From UBA1479 sp040216635 (GTDB lineage Bacteria; Pseudomonadota; Alphaproteobacteria; Rhodospirillales; Casp-alpha2): DNA of 64,000 bases. Under the pieces are notes generated by a model, which saw only the letters and a list, made by a program, of their open reading frames with translations, had not been told where the DNA came from and did not search any database. The position numbers and the translations under genes were made by a program. Of this stretch, positions 17,272 to 26,461 are shown piece after piece. The stretch lies in assembly GCA_040216635.1 (NCBI GenBank), contig JAVJOU010000006.1, positions 62,001 through 126,000 on the forward strand. Direction: 5' to 3'. Numbering within the stretch: the stretch's first letter is position 1; every line of letters starts with the position of its first letter.

Positions 17272-19059
17272 ATGAGCAACTATGCTTGGCCGAACCTGGC
17301 CGCCATGTTTTACACCCAGGCAGCTGACCTGGGGGATCGTCCCTTTCTGTGGGAAAAATCGGACGGCGCCTATAAACCGCTTAGTTGGGGCGACACCGCC
17401 GCGCGGGTATCGCAATTGGCGCGCGGCCTGCAACAATTGGGGGTCAAACCCGGCGACCGGGTCGTCCTGGTTTCGGAAAACCGGGCCAACTGGCTGATCG
17501 CCGATATGGCGGTCATGACCGTGGGTGCCGTCACCACCCCGGCCTATGTCACCAATAACGACGCCGATCACCTGCACATCCTGGAAGATTCCGAAGCCGT
17601 CGGCGCCATTGTTTCCACCAAACGCCTGGCCGACCGTCTGTTTCCGGCAGCCCATCGTGCCGATACCTGCAAGTTCGTCGTCACCATGGAAGACGTCACG
17701 ATTTCCCAATCCCTGAATTTCGATCTGCATACCTGGGACGATGTTCTGGCTTCGGGCATGGACAGCCACGACAACATGGTCGAACTGGCCAACCGATGGG
17801 GGCAGGAAGACACCGCCTGCATCATCTATACCTCGGGCACCGGCGGTAAGCCCAAGGGTGTCGTGCTGCCCCACCGCGCCCTGTTTCATAACATCGAAGG
17901 GGCGACCGACGCGCTCAGGGAACTGGGCCTGGGGTCCGAGGTGTTTCTTTCGTTCCTGCCGCTCAGCCATTCCTATGAACATATGGCGGGCCAGTTCTTC
18001 CCTATGTCGATCGGTGCTGAAATCTATTACGCCGAAGGCATCGAACATCTGGTCAACAACATGGCCGAAGCTCGGCCGACCATCATGACCGCCGTGCCGC
18101 GCCTGTATGAAAGCATGCGCGCACGTATCGAACGCGGCGTGGAAGCCGCCGGCGGCGCCAAAGAAAAGATGTTCCGCAAGGCCCTGGCCCTAGGTACCAA
18201 ACAATATCTGGAGCCGGGCAGCCTGGGCGTTGTCGAGCGCCTACAGGATACGGTTTTGGACAAGCTTGTCCGCGCCAAGGTCAAAAAACGGTTCGGCGGG
18301 CGGCTGAAAGCCCTGGTATCGGGGGGGGCGCCCCTCAACCCCGATGTCGGCATATACTTCACCGCCTTGGGCCTTTGCATTCTTCAGGGCTACGGCCAGA
18401 CGGAATCGGCCCCGCTGATCAGCGTCAACCGGCCCAGCAAGATCAAGATGCACACCGTCGGCCCGGCCGTGAAAAACACCGAGGTCAAGATCGCCCAGGA
18501 CGGCGAGATCGTGGTGCGGGGCGATCTGGTCATGACCGGCTATTGGCGGAACGACGACGCGACCGGCGACGCGGTCAAGGACGGCTGGCTGCATACCGGC
18601 GACATCGGCCATCTGGACGACGACGGCTATCTGGTGATCACCGACCGCAAGAAGGACATCATCGTCAATTCAGGCGGCGACAACATCGCGCCGCAACGGG
18701 TCGAAGGCATCATCACGTTGGAGCCGGAATTCGCCCAGGCAACCGTGTTCGGCGACAAACGCCCTCATCTGGTGGCCTTGCTGGTGCCCGATGCGGATTG
18801 GCTGACCGATTGGGCCCGCAAGACCGGCAAATCAGGCAGCCTGTCCGACTTGGCGGATGACGCCGATCTGCACAAGGCCTTGAGCAGTGCCATGGAGCGT
18901 ATCAACGCCAAGCTCAACAATATCGAGAAGGTGCGCCGCTTCATCGTCGCGGACGAGCCCTTTTCCGTCGATAACGAGCAGATGACACCGACTTTGAAAG
19001 TGCGCCGCCATATTATCCGGCAGGTCTATGGCGATCGGTTGGAATCTTTGTATAGCTAA
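17272..19059 (+). CDS. AMP-dependent long-chain fatty acid--CoA ligase
   Basis: 595 residues. Activates fatty acids to acyl-CoA through an acyl-adenylate. Landmarks: the P-loop IIYTSGTGGKPKGVVLPHRA (about 184-203), the core GYGQTESAP (about 375), and the hinge HTGDIGHLDDDGYLVITDRKKD followed by NSGGDNIAP. It resembles the FACL/long-chain group (AMP-forming synthetase of COG1022). The frame is open further upstream, but the ATG at 17272 follows GGGGGA by 11 bases and gives the usual N-terminus. It ends four bases inside the convergent acetyltransferase gene. Chain-length preference is not readable from sequence. Confidence 0.93.
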   Translation: MSNYAWPNLAAMFYTQAADLGDRPFLWEKSDGAYKPLSWGDTAARVSQLARGLQQLGVKPGDRVVLVSENRANWLIADMAVMTVGAVTTPAYVTNNDADHLHILEDSEAVGAIVSTKRLADRLFPAAHRADTCKFVVTMEDVTISQSLNFDLHTWDDVLASGMDSHDNMVELANRWGQEDTACIIYTSGTGGKPKGVVLPHRALFHNIEGATDALRELGLGSEVFLSFLPLSHSYEHMAGQFFPMSIGAEIYYAEGIEHLVNNMAEARPTIMTAVPRLYESMRARIERGVEAAGGAKEKMFRKALALGTKQYLEPGSLGVVERLQDTVLDKLVRAKVKKRFGGRLKALVSGGAPLNPDVGIYFTALGLCILQGYGQTESAPLISVNRPSKIKMHTVGPAVKNTEVKIAQDGEIVVRGDLVMTGYWRNDDATGDAVKDGWLHTGDIGHLDDDGYLVITDRKKDIIVNSGGDNIAPQRVEGIITLEPEFAQATVFGDKRPHLVALLVPDADWLTDWARKTGKSGSLSDLADDADLHKALSSAMERINAKLNNIEKVRRFIVADEPFSVDNEQMTPTLKVRRHIIRQVYGDRLESLYS

Positions 19060-19700
19060 CCGCGTTGCGGTTGCGCCATCGGCCAAATCGACCCCGGATC
19101 GAACACCAAGGGGAACCAGGCCTTGCTGTCCTCGACCGCTTCTTCCATGAGCGAGAAGTAACTGGGCCAGGCCGGCAGGATGCGGGCCTCGACCTCGCCT
19201 TCCTCGAAGCTCAGGACGGCTTCGAACTTGCGCGCGATCTTCTGCATCTTTCTGTTTTCGGCCAGACACAGCATGTAGACCCGGTCGATGCAGCGGTTGC
19301 GCGCCACGGTCAGAACCCGGCGCAGCAATTCCGTGCCGACGCCCGCATTCTGCCACGGGCCCTCGACGGAAAAAGCGACCTCGGCCATCAGCCGCGGCAC
19401 CATGCGCACGCGCACCAATTCGCCGACGCCGCGCAATTCGCCGTCAACGAAAGCACCGACAACCACGGCCGCGGTCCAATCCAATTTCGCGCAGTATTCG
19501 TCGATCGCCCTGTCCGTGACCCCGCCCCAGAAGCGGAGCTGGCGGTCATTGGGCTCAAGCCGCTTCAAATGACCCGCAAGCAAGCCGGCGTCAGCCGCTG
19601 ATAATTTGCGGTATGCAGGCAGGCTCAAACTTGAAGCCGACGCCCCATCGGCGGCAACGGCCACACCGGCAGGCTGGGCATCTTTGATATCCGTGGTCAT
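19056..19700 (-). CDS. GNAT family N-acetyltransferase
   Basis: 214 residues. The acetyl-CoA binding segment VEGPWQNAGVGTELLRRVLT (about 117-136) and the preceding strand VAFSV identify a GNAT domain; an N-terminal extension of about 35 residues looks disordered. The C-terminus VFDPGSIWPMA is not assigned. Related proteins are sometimes fused to protein acetyltransferases of the Pat type, so a protein-lysine substrate next to an acyl-CoA ligase gene is possible, but that is a guess. ATG at 19700 has GGAAGG upstream and is preferred over an upstream TTG. Confidence 0.82.
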   Translation of the reverse strand: MTTDIKDAQPAGVAVAADGASASSLSLPAYRKLSAADAGLLAGHLKRLEPNDRQLRFWGGVTDRAIDEYCAKLDWTAAVVVGAFVDGELRGVGELVRVRMVPRLMAEVAFSVEGPWQNAGVGTELLRRVLTVARNRCIDRVYMLCLAENRKMQKIARKFEAVLSFEEGEVEARILPAWPSYFSLMEEAVEDSKAWFPLVFDPGSIWPMAQPQRG

Positions 19701-19799
19701 GGAAGACCTTCCTTTCAACAGGCCCAGTTGGGCCCAAAAAGCAAAAGCGTCTTCCCCCTGTCACTCCATCGAGCGAGCACAGGTTAATTATGGGCGCGA

Positions 19800-19818
19800 T
19801 ATATTGCGATGCAATATA
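19800..19818. promoter_or_regulatory. AT-rich palindrome upstream of the acetyltransferase gene (operator candidate)
   Basis: Arms TATATTGC and GCAATATA around GAT, perfect over 19 bases, about 100 bases upstream of the acetyltransferase ATG (minus strand) and about 80 downstream of the nitroreductase stop. The lack of a T run and its AT-rich arms argue for an operator more than a terminator. Confidence 0.4.
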
Positions 19819-19897
19819 ATTTTGGTAAATATTTTCAGATATTTGGTATAGGGTTTGTGCGCTGCAGTATTAAATGAACAGCATCGCACATGGCCCC

Positions 19898-20731
19898 CTA
19901 TTCCAAATCAAACCCATGGGCGCGGATAAACGCCCCGAATTCCACGCGTTCGCGCTTGGCCAGGCGGCGAGCGGTGTTCTCGGTCCAGCCGTAATCATCG
20001 GCAACACCGAAATCGTCCTGATGCATCTGTTTATCCGGCTGGATCGGCTGCACCTGATTGCGCCTGGCGTCATAGGCCTTCAATTCCGTTTCCAAATCGG
20101 AATCGTCATATCTCCCGTGATGGACCACCACCGAAGGCGGCAGGCGCAAGGTAAAGCGGCCGTCATCCGTGGGATAGCCGACCGTCAGCCCGGCCACGGG
20201 GAACACCCCTTTCGGCAGCCCCAGAAGGTCGCAAATCGCAGCCGTATGGGCCCGCACGGCGCTGACCGGGCAGGTCCCTAAGCCCTTGAAACCGGCCGCC
20301 GTAATCAGCGACATCATGGCGATGGAGGCATCGACCGCCGCGTTCATGAAGGTATCCAGCGTGTTGTTGGCGTAGTCATGTCCGCGAATTTCCGCGACGC
20401 GCTGCCCCCGGTGCATATCGGCGCAGAACACCAGAAAGCGCGATGCATCGGCGATCCACGGCATGGAGCCGATCATGTCGGAAATCGCCTGCTGCTGATC
20501 CTTGTCCGTGACGATGATGGAATACTGCTGCAAATCCGATTTCGCGGGCGCGGACTGGGCCGCCGCCAGCAGCGTTTCCAACAGGCCGTCAGAGATCGCT
20601 TCCTTACCATAGTGTCGGCACACGCGCCGCCCGATCATGCGCGCGACAGGTTCGTCAAGCCGCAGGTCGGTATCTTCGAACCGGGGATTAAGGCCGAACC
20701 GGCCAAGGAACAGATCGCTACGGAACGTCAT
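19898..20731 (-). CDS. Nitroreductase family protein (NfsA-like)
   Basis: 277 residues of the FMN-dependent nitroreductase fold. The N-terminal IGRRVCRHYGKEAISDGLLETLLAAAQSAPAKSDLQ pattern (split here over residues 30-65) and the middle MNAAVDASIAMMSLITAAGFKGLGTCP are typical; the latter is where FMN phosphate contacts lie. C-terminal length fits the NfsA/FRP group, which reduces nitro compounds, quinones or flavins with NADPH. The ATG at 20731 has a strong GGAGGA; upstream open frame is not coding. It follows the dehalogenase-like gene by 25 bases in the same direction, so both are likely in one transcript. Confidence 0.88.
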   Translation of the reverse strand: MTFRSDLFLGRFGLNPRFEDTDLRLDEPVARMIGRRVCRHYGKEAISDGLLETLLAAAQSAPAKSDLQQYSIIVTDKDQQQAISDMIGSMPWIADASRFLVFCADMHRGQRVAEIRGHDYANNTLDTFMNAAVDASIAMMSLITAAGFKGLGTCPVSAVRAHTAAICDLLGLPKGVFPVAGLTVGYPTDDGRFTLRLPPSVVVHHGRYDDSDLETELKAYDARRNQVQPIQPDKQMHQDDFGVADDYGWTENTARRLAKRERVEFGAFIRAHGFDLE

Positions 20732-20756
20732 GGGGATATCCTCCAAATAAAATCGT

Positions 20757-21668
20757 TTAGCGGGCAATGCCCAGAAACGGCGCCAATTCCGCCCAGACAG
20801 CGTCCGGCGCTTCTTCCGCCAGAAAATGGCCGCAGGGCAAGGGGCCGCCTTGTACGTCGTCGGCCCATTCACCCCAGATATCGAGCGCCGATGTCGCACC
20901 ATCCGTTTTCGGCCCGCCCTGCTTGCGCACGCCGCCCCATAGGGCCAGCACGGGGCATTGCATTTTATTGCCGGCATCCAGGTCGGCCCGATCGAGTTTA
21001 TCGTCGATGGTCGCGCCCGCGCGGTAATCCTCGCAATTGGCGTGGATGACGTCGGGATTGCGATGGGCGCGTTTGTAGTCGTCCAGCGCCCCGTCGGAAA
21101 ATGCCGCCATATCCGCCGACCAGCTTTCCATCAGCCAAGTCAGCCAGAAATCCGGATCATGGCCGATCAGGGTTTCCGGCCGGGGATAGGGCTGGGCCAG
21201 GAACAGCCAATGGAACGAGCCCATGGCCCAGTTCTTGTTGGCGCGCTGCCACACGCTGCCCGTCGGCACCACGTCAAGGGAACAAAGCTTGGATACCTTG
21301 TCCGGAAAGTCCATGGCCAGGCGGTGGCCGACCCTGGCCCCCCGGTCATGGCTGACAATGGCGAATTCCTCGTGACCCAGGTCCGCCATCACCTTGACCA
21401 AGTCCCGTGCCATGGCGCGCTTGGAATAGGGTATATGGTCCGCATCCGTCGGTGGGCAGGAACTGTCGCCATACCCGCGCAGGTCGGGGCAGACCACGTG
21501 ATGGGTTTCCGCCAGCCGGGGCGCCAGATGACGCCAAATGATATGTGTTTGCGGATAGCCGTGGATCATCAATACCGCCGGGGCGTCGCTGCCGGCCCCG
21601 CCGCCATGGCGAAGGTTGATCTCGGCCCCTTCGCCCGGCATGCGTTTCTGTTCGAAACCTTCAAACAC
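20757..21668 (-). CDS. Alpha/beta hydrolase of the fluoroacetate/haloacetate dehalogenase type
   Basis: 303 residues. The sequence follows the known fluoroacetate dehalogenase pattern: HGYPQTHIIWRH, DLRGYGDSSCP, nucleophile Asp108 in HDRGARVG with Arg109 and Arg112 (carboxylate binders), acid Asp132, halide-pocket His153-Trp154 and Tyr215 in CEDYRAG, and the final CGHFLAEEAP histidine. These match positions described for the Rhodopseudomonas enzyme with almost the same spacing. The reaction would be hydrolysis of a haloacetate to glycolate. I chose GTG 21668, just after the epimerase stop, since starts further upstream lie inside that gene; the start is uncertain. Followed by a nitroreductase. 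Actual substrate is untested. Confidence 0.85.
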   Translation of the reverse strand: MFEGFEQKRMPGEGAEINLRHGGGAGSDAPAVLMIHGYPQTHIIWRHLAPRLAETHHVVCPDLRGYGDSSCPPTDADHIPYSKRAMARDLVKVMADLGHEEFAIVSHDRGARVGHRLAMDFPDKVSKLCSLDVVPTGSVWQRANKNWAMGSFHWLFLAQPYPRPETLIGHDPDFWLTWLMESWSADMAAFSDGALDDYKRAHRNPDVIHANCEDYRAGATIDDKLDRADLDAGNKMQCPVLALWGGVRKQGGPKTDGATSALDIWGEWADDVQGGPLPCGHFLAEEAPDAVWAELAPFLGIAR

Positions 21669-21691
21669 GGCGTTACATCCCGGCCCTTTGA

Positions 21692-22669
21692 TCAGACCCC
21701 ATGATAGTCCTTGTACCAATCGACGAACCGGGGAATGCCTTCGTCGATGGGGGTCAGCGGCTGGAACCCGAAATCGCGGATCGAAGCATCGATATCCGCA
21801 TAGGTTTCAGGCACGTCGCCCGGCTGCAGCGGCTGGAAATCGATTTCCGCCTTGCGCTGCAGCGCGGTTTCCAGAACCTCGACAAACCGCATCAACTGTT
21901 CGGACCGGTTGTTGCCCAGGTTGTAAACCTTGTGCGGCGTGCCGTCGGCGGCCTTCGGCGTCGTTTCCAGAACCCCCAGCACGCCGCTGACGATATCGTC
22001 GATGAACGTAAAATCGCGTCGCATCTCGCCGTTGTTGAATACAGGGATGGGCTCACCCGCCATGATCTTGTTGGTGAAGATATAGGCCGCCATATCGGGC
22101 CGGCCCCAGGGGCCGTAAACCGTGAAAAACCGAAGACCCGTCATGGGCAGGGCATACATCCGGGCGTAGCTTTCCGACAGCAGTTCCATGGATCGCTTAG
22201 TCGCGGCATAGAGCGAGACCGGATGCTCGACCGGGTCATCCACCGAAAACGGCAGCTTGGTATTGGCGCCGTAGACCGAGGACGAAGACGCATAAACGAA
22301 ATGCTTCAGGTTCTTGAGGCCGCGCGCGGCTTCCATCAGGACAAGATGTCCCTCCACATTAGATTGCGTATAGGCATAAGGGTTGATCAGCGAATACCGC
22401 ACCCCGGCCTGCGCCGCCAGATGGATGATCCCGGTGATGTCGGCGTGCCGCGCAAAGGTCTGCGCCATGGCCTCGCGGTCGGAGATATCGGCCCGCACCA
22501 TGGAAAACCCTTCCTGAGCCAGCAGCCGGGCGGCGCGCTCTTCCTTCAACGTGACATCGTAGTAATCATTGAAGTTGTCGATGCCGATCACGTGCTCTCC
22601 CCGCGCCAAAAGTGCGAGAGAGGTGTGAAAGCCGATAAAGCCGGCGGCACCGGTAACCAGAATGCTCAT
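21692..22669 (-). CDS. NAD-dependent epimerase, probably UDP-glucuronate 4-epimerase
   Basis: 325 residues of the extended short-chain dehydrogenase family. Rossmann loop GAAGFIGFH (residues 8-15), DNFNDYYDVTLKEERAARL typical of UDP-glucuronate 4-epimerases (CapI/LpsL), active-site Tyr154 and Lys158 (YAATK), SSSS serine near 130, and FFTVYGPWGRPDMA. It interconverts UDP-glucuronate and UDP-galacturonate for surface polysaccharide. The ATG has GGGA upstream. First gene before the dehalogenase-like gene; a relation between the two is not obvious. A short perfect palindrome lies just ahead of the start. Confidence 0.9.
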   Translation of the reverse strand: MSILVTGAAGFIGFHTSLALLARGEHVIGIDNFNDYYDVTLKEERAARLLAQEGFSMVRADISDREAMAQTFARHADITGIIHLAAQAGVRYSLINPYAYTQSNVEGHLVLMEAARGLKNLKHFVYASSSSVYGANTKLPFSVDDPVEHPVSLYAATKRSMELLSESYARMYALPMTGLRFFTVYGPWGRPDMAAYIFTNKIMAGEPIPVFNNGEMRRDFTFIDDIVSGVLGVLETTPKAADGTPHKVYNLGNNRSEQLMRFVEVLETALQRKAEIDFQPLQPGDVPETYADIDASIRDFGFQPLTPIDEGIPRFVDWYKDYHGV

Positions 22670-22679
22670 GAATTAATCC

Positions 22680-22695
22680 CTGCGGTTGACCGCAG
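22680..22695. repeat. Palindrome just upstream of the epimerase start
   Basis: Arms CTGCGGT and ACCGCAG around TG, 11-26 bases before the epimerase ATG (minus strand), directly behind its likely ribosome-binding site. Either an operator or a leader hairpin. The rest of 22696-22947, between two divergent genes, shows nothing I can name. Confidence 0.4.
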
Positions 22696-22947
22696 CCGGT
22701 ATAGCCGCTCGGGAATCAAAAATCACGGCCCAATCACCCAATACGGCAAGAAACCCGCGCGGCGGCGAAGAAAATGTCCGCGCATCGCCCGCCCCGCGCC
22801 AGGGGATGGCGCAAAGCCGCCGTTCCGCGCCAGAAAATTACGATTTACACCCGCCCGATTGCAGCATCCTCCACCATCCCGTAACGTTGCGGGAAGATGC
22901 CGCACACCCCCGTTTCGTTTCCACCTGCGGCAATGGGGAAGAATAAC

Positions 22948-25900
22948 GTGAAGCTTCGCACGGTTAGTTTGGACGACAAATACGGCCTTTCCCAAGGCCG
23001 CGTGTTCCTGACCGGAACGCAGGCCCTGGTACGCCTGAACCTGATGCAGCGCCAACGCGATCTGGCGGCGGGGCTCAACACGGCGGGTTATGTGACCGGC
23101 TATCGGGGCTCGCCCTTGGGCGGCGTCGACCGGGAATTCACCCGCGCCAAACGCTTTCTCGACGATCATCACGTCAAATTCCATCCCGCCGTCAACGAAG
23201 ATCTGGCCGCCACGGCCATGTGGGGCACACAACAGATCAACCTGTTCGACCGGGCGCGTTACGACGGCGTGTTCGGCATGTGGTACGGCAAGGGGCCGGG
23301 CGTCGACCGGTCCGGCGATGTGTTCCGCCACGCCAACATGGCCGGCACAGCCCCCAACGGCGGCGTGCTGGTGATGGCGGGCGACGATCCGGCGTGCAAG
23401 TCATCGACCGTGCCCAGCCAGTCCGAACATGCCCTGATGGACGCCAACATTCCAATCCTCAATCCCATCGACGTGCAGGACTTGTTGGACATGGGGATGT
23501 TCGGCTGGGCCATGTCGCGCTTCGCCGGGGTCTGGGTCGGCATGAAATGCATCACCGACAATGTCGATACTTCGGCCTCGGTCGATGTCTCGCCCGACCG
23601 GGTGCAGATTTCCCTGCCCGAATTCGACATGCCGCCGGGCGGCCTGCACATTCGCTGGCCTGACCCGCCGCTGGAACAGGAAGAACGCCTGCATCGCTTT
23701 AAGATGTATGCTGCCCTTTCCTTCGCGCGGGAAAACGGGATCGACCGCGTGGCCATGGATTCCTCCAAGCCACGGTTCGGCATCGTGTCCACGGGCAAGG
23801 CCTATCTTGATACTTTGCAGGCGCTGGAAGATCTGGGTATCGGCGAAGAAGAAGCCGAAGCCATCGGCCTGCGCCTGTACCGGGTCGGTATGCCCTGGCC
23901 GCTGGAACGGGATGGGGCGCGCCTGTTCGCCGAAGGATTGGAAGAAATCCTGGTGGTTGAGGAAAAACGTGCCGTCATCGAAAACCAGTTGAAGGAACAA
24001 CTTTACAACTGGCGTGCCGACGTGCGCCCGCGCGTGGTCGGCAAATTCGACGAAAAGGGCGATTGGATCCTGCCTTCGGCGGGCGAGCTGACGCCGGCCC
24101 GCATCGCCCGGGTAATCGCCCAGCGCATCCGCAATTTCCACAATTCCGAAGGCATTGAAAAACGTTTGGCGTTCCTGGAAGAAAAAGAACAAATCCTCGA
24201 ACGCGCCGTGCCTGATATCAAGCGCATCCCCTATTTTTGCGCCGGCTGCCCGCATAATACGTCCACCAACGTGCCCGAAGGCATGGAAGCCGCCGCCGGC
24301 ATCGGCTGTCACTACATGGCGATCTGGATGCCCGGCAGGCGAACCTCGACCTTCACCCATATGGGGGCCGAAGGGGCCAACTGGATCGGCCAGGCGCCGT
24401 TCACGGACCGCGAGCACATCTTCGTCAACATCGGTGACGGCACCTATTTCCATTCCGGCATCCTGGCGATCCGCGCCGCCGTTGCGGCGAAAGTCAACGT
24501 GACCTACAAGATTCTTTACAACGACGCCGTGGCCATGACCGGCGGCCAGACCATGGACGGGCCCTTGGACCCCGCGATCATTTCCCGCCAGGTCGCGGCC
24601 GAGGGCGTGGGCCGCGTCGTCGTGGTAACGGACGAGCCCGACAAGTATCCGACGGGCACGGACTGGGCCCCCGGCACGACCATCCATCACCGCGATGCCC
24701 TGGATCAGGTGCAGCGCGATTTGGCCCAATGGCCGGGCGTGTCGGCGCTGATTTACGACCAGACCTGCGCCGCCGAAAAACGCCGCCGGCGCAAACGCGG
24801 CACCTTCCCCGACCCGGCCAAGCGGGTGTTCATCAACGAAGCGGTCTGTGAAGGCTGCGGCGACTGCGGCGTGGTCTCCAACTGCGTCGCCATTGTGCCG
24901 CGCGAAACGGAACTGGGCCGCAAGCGCGCCGTCGACCAGAACGTCTGCAACAAGGATTTCACCTGCCTGAAAGGCTTCTGCCCGTCCTTCGTGACCGTCC
25001 ATGGCGGCGCGCTGGCCAAGGGCACGGGACCGGCCCCGGGTGTGGACGCTTCTCCCTTCCCGGTCCTGCCCGACCCGGACCTTCCCCCGCTTTCCGACCC
25101 AAATCGGGGTAGGGCCTACAACATCTGCGTAACCGGCATCGGCGGCACGGGCGTGGTCACGATTTCCGCCCTTTTGGGCATGGCGGCCCACATCGCGGGC
25201 AAGGCCGTGACCGTGCTGGATGTGGCCGGATTGGCGCAGAAAAACGGCGCCGTTTATGCCCATGTGCGCCTGGCAGACGATCCCAACGACCTGAACGCCG
25301 TACGCATCGCCGCTGGCGGCGCTGATCTTCTGTTGGGGGCCGACATGGTGACCTCGGGCGGGTTCGAAACGCTCGCCAAGATGGACCCGTCGCGCGCCCG
25401 CGCCGTGGTCAACGCGCGCCAAACCATGACGGCGGAATTCACCAACCTGCCGGATATGGACTTCCCCGACGACGGCCTGCGCAAAGCCATCACCGATGCC
25501 TCCGCCTCCGCCGACTTCGTCGATGTCACCCATCTTGCCCGACGCCTGATGGGCGACAGCATCGCCGCCAATATCATGCTGTTGGGTTATGCCTATCAAA
25601 AAGGCCTGTTGCCGATCGGCGCGGATGCCATCGAACGGGCGATCGAACTGAACGGCGTCGCCGTCGATTTCAACCTGCAGGCCTTTACCTGGGGCCGGCG
25701 CATCGCCCACGACCCGTCGGCGGTCGAAGCCCTGGCCGGCCTGCGGGACGAAACATCCGACACGTTTGACCTGGACGGTTTCATCCAACGCCGGACCATG
25801 GACCTCACGGCTTATCAGAACGCGGCCTACGCGGCGCGCTACACGGCGCTGATCGAGCGTGTCCGCGCCGCCGAAATGGCCTTGGGGCTGGACTCTAACG

Positions 25901-26427
25901 ACCTGACAGAAGCCGTCGCCCGCGCATACTTCAAGTTGCTGGCTTACAAGGACGAATACGAGGTAGCGCGGCTTTATTCGGCCCCCCAATTCCGCCGCTC
26001 CCTTTACGAAACCTTCCGCAACCCGGAAAAGCTGACCGTCCATCTGGCTCCGCCGCTACTGTCGGCCAAGGATCCGAGGACCGGCCACCTGCAGAAAGGC
26101 GAATTCGGGCCCTGGATTTTCTGGGCCTTCCGCCTGCTGGTACCGCTTAAACGCCTGCGTGGCACGGCTCTTGATCCCTTCGGCCATACGGCCGAACGCC
26201 GGATGGAACGCGCCCTTATTTCGGAATACGAAGCGACCGTCGACAGCCTGCTCAACGGCCTGACGGCGGACAACCTGGCCCTCGCCACCGAGATCGCGGC
26301 CCTGCCCCAATCCATGCGTGGCTTCGGCCATATCAAGATGGACAATGTCACGAAGGCCAAACAGCGGGAACATGACCTGCTTGCCGGCTTCAAGGATCCG
26401 GCCAAGGCACCGCAAGCGGCGGAATAG
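22948..26427 (+). CDS. Indolepyruvate:ferredoxin oxidoreductase, fused alpha-beta type
   Basis: About 1159 residues, a fused single-chain 2-oxoacid:ferredoxin oxidoreductase of the aryl pyruvate type, which decarboxylates indolepyruvate and related acids to acyl-CoA with thiamine pyrophosphate. Order: N-terminal TLDDKY-like and YRGSPLGG pyrimidine domain; FCAGCPHNTS, GIGCHYMA and NIGDGTYFHSG TPP domain; cysteines in CEGCGDCGVVSNC and VCNKDFTCLKGFCPSF for an iron-sulfur centre; gamma domain GIGGTGVVTISALLG; then a C-terminal helical extension. Start taken as GTG 22948 with GGGGAAG six bases upstream; ATGs at 22933 and 22897 are in frame but have poorer sites. In aerobes it likely serves aromatic amino acid breakdown. 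Confidence 0.93.
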   Translation: MKLRTVSLDDKYGLSQGRVFLTGTQALVRLNLMQRQRDLAAGLNTAGYVTGYRGSPLGGVDREFTRAKRFLDDHHVKFHPAVNEDLAATAMWGTQQINLFDRARYDGVFGMWYGKGPGVDRSGDVFRHANMAGTAPNGGVLVMAGDDPACKSSTVPSQSEHALMDANIPILNPIDVQDLLDMGMFGWAMSRFAGVWVGMKCITDNVDTSASVDVSPDRVQISLPEFDMPPGGLHIRWPDPPLEQEERLHRFKMYAALSFARENGIDRVAMDSSKPRFGIVSTGKAYLDTLQALEDLGIGEEEAEAIGLRLYRVGMPWPLERDGARLFAEGLEEILVVEEKRAVIENQLKEQLYNWRADVRPRVVGKFDEKGDWILPSAGELTPARIARVIAQRIRNFHNSEGIEKRLAFLEEKEQILERAVPDIKRIPYFCAGCPHNTSTNVPEGMEAAAGIGCHYMAIWMPGRRTSTFTHMGAEGANWIGQAPFTDREHIFVNIGDGTYFHSGILAIRAAVAAKVNVTYKILYNDAVAMTGGQTMDGPLDPAIISRQVAAEGVGRVVVVTDEPDKYPTGTDWAPGTTIHHRDALDQVQRDLAQWPGVSALIYDQTCAAEKRRRRKRGTFPDPAKRVFINEAVCEGCGDCGVVSNCVAIVPRETELGRKRAVDQNVCNKDFTCLKGFCPSFVTVHGGALAKGTGPAPGVDASPFPVLPDPDLPPLSDPNRGRAYNICVTGIGGTGVVTISALLGMAAHIAGKAVTVLDVAGLAQKNGAVYAHVRLADDPNDLNAVRIAAGGADLLLGADMVTSGGFETLAKMDPSRARAVVNARQTMTAEFTNLPDMDFPDDGLRKAITDASASADFVDVTHLARRLMGDSIAANIMLLGYAYQKGLLPIGADAIERAIELNGVAVDFNLQAFTWGRRIAHDPSAVEALAGLRDETSDTFDLDGFIQRRTMDLTAYQNAAYAARYTALIERVRAAEMALGLDSNDLTEAVARAYFKLLAYKDEYEVARLYSAPQFRRSLYETFRNPEKLTVHLAPPLLSAKDPRTGHLQKGEFGPWIFWAFRLLVPLKRLRGTALDPFGHTAERRMERALISEYEATVDSLLNGLTADNLALATEIAALPQSMRGFGHIKMDNVTKAKQREHDLLAGFKDPAKAPQAAE

Positions 26428-26461
26428 GCAATCGAACCAATCACGGCAAAGGGGGGCGCCG

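Noticed and set aside
23401..26043. Long antisense open reading frame (880 codons) within the oxidoreductase gene
   Set aside because: It is the shadow of a high-GC gene: no ribosome site, His/Gly/Arg-rich composition, and the opposite strand encodes a clear 1159-residue enzyme.
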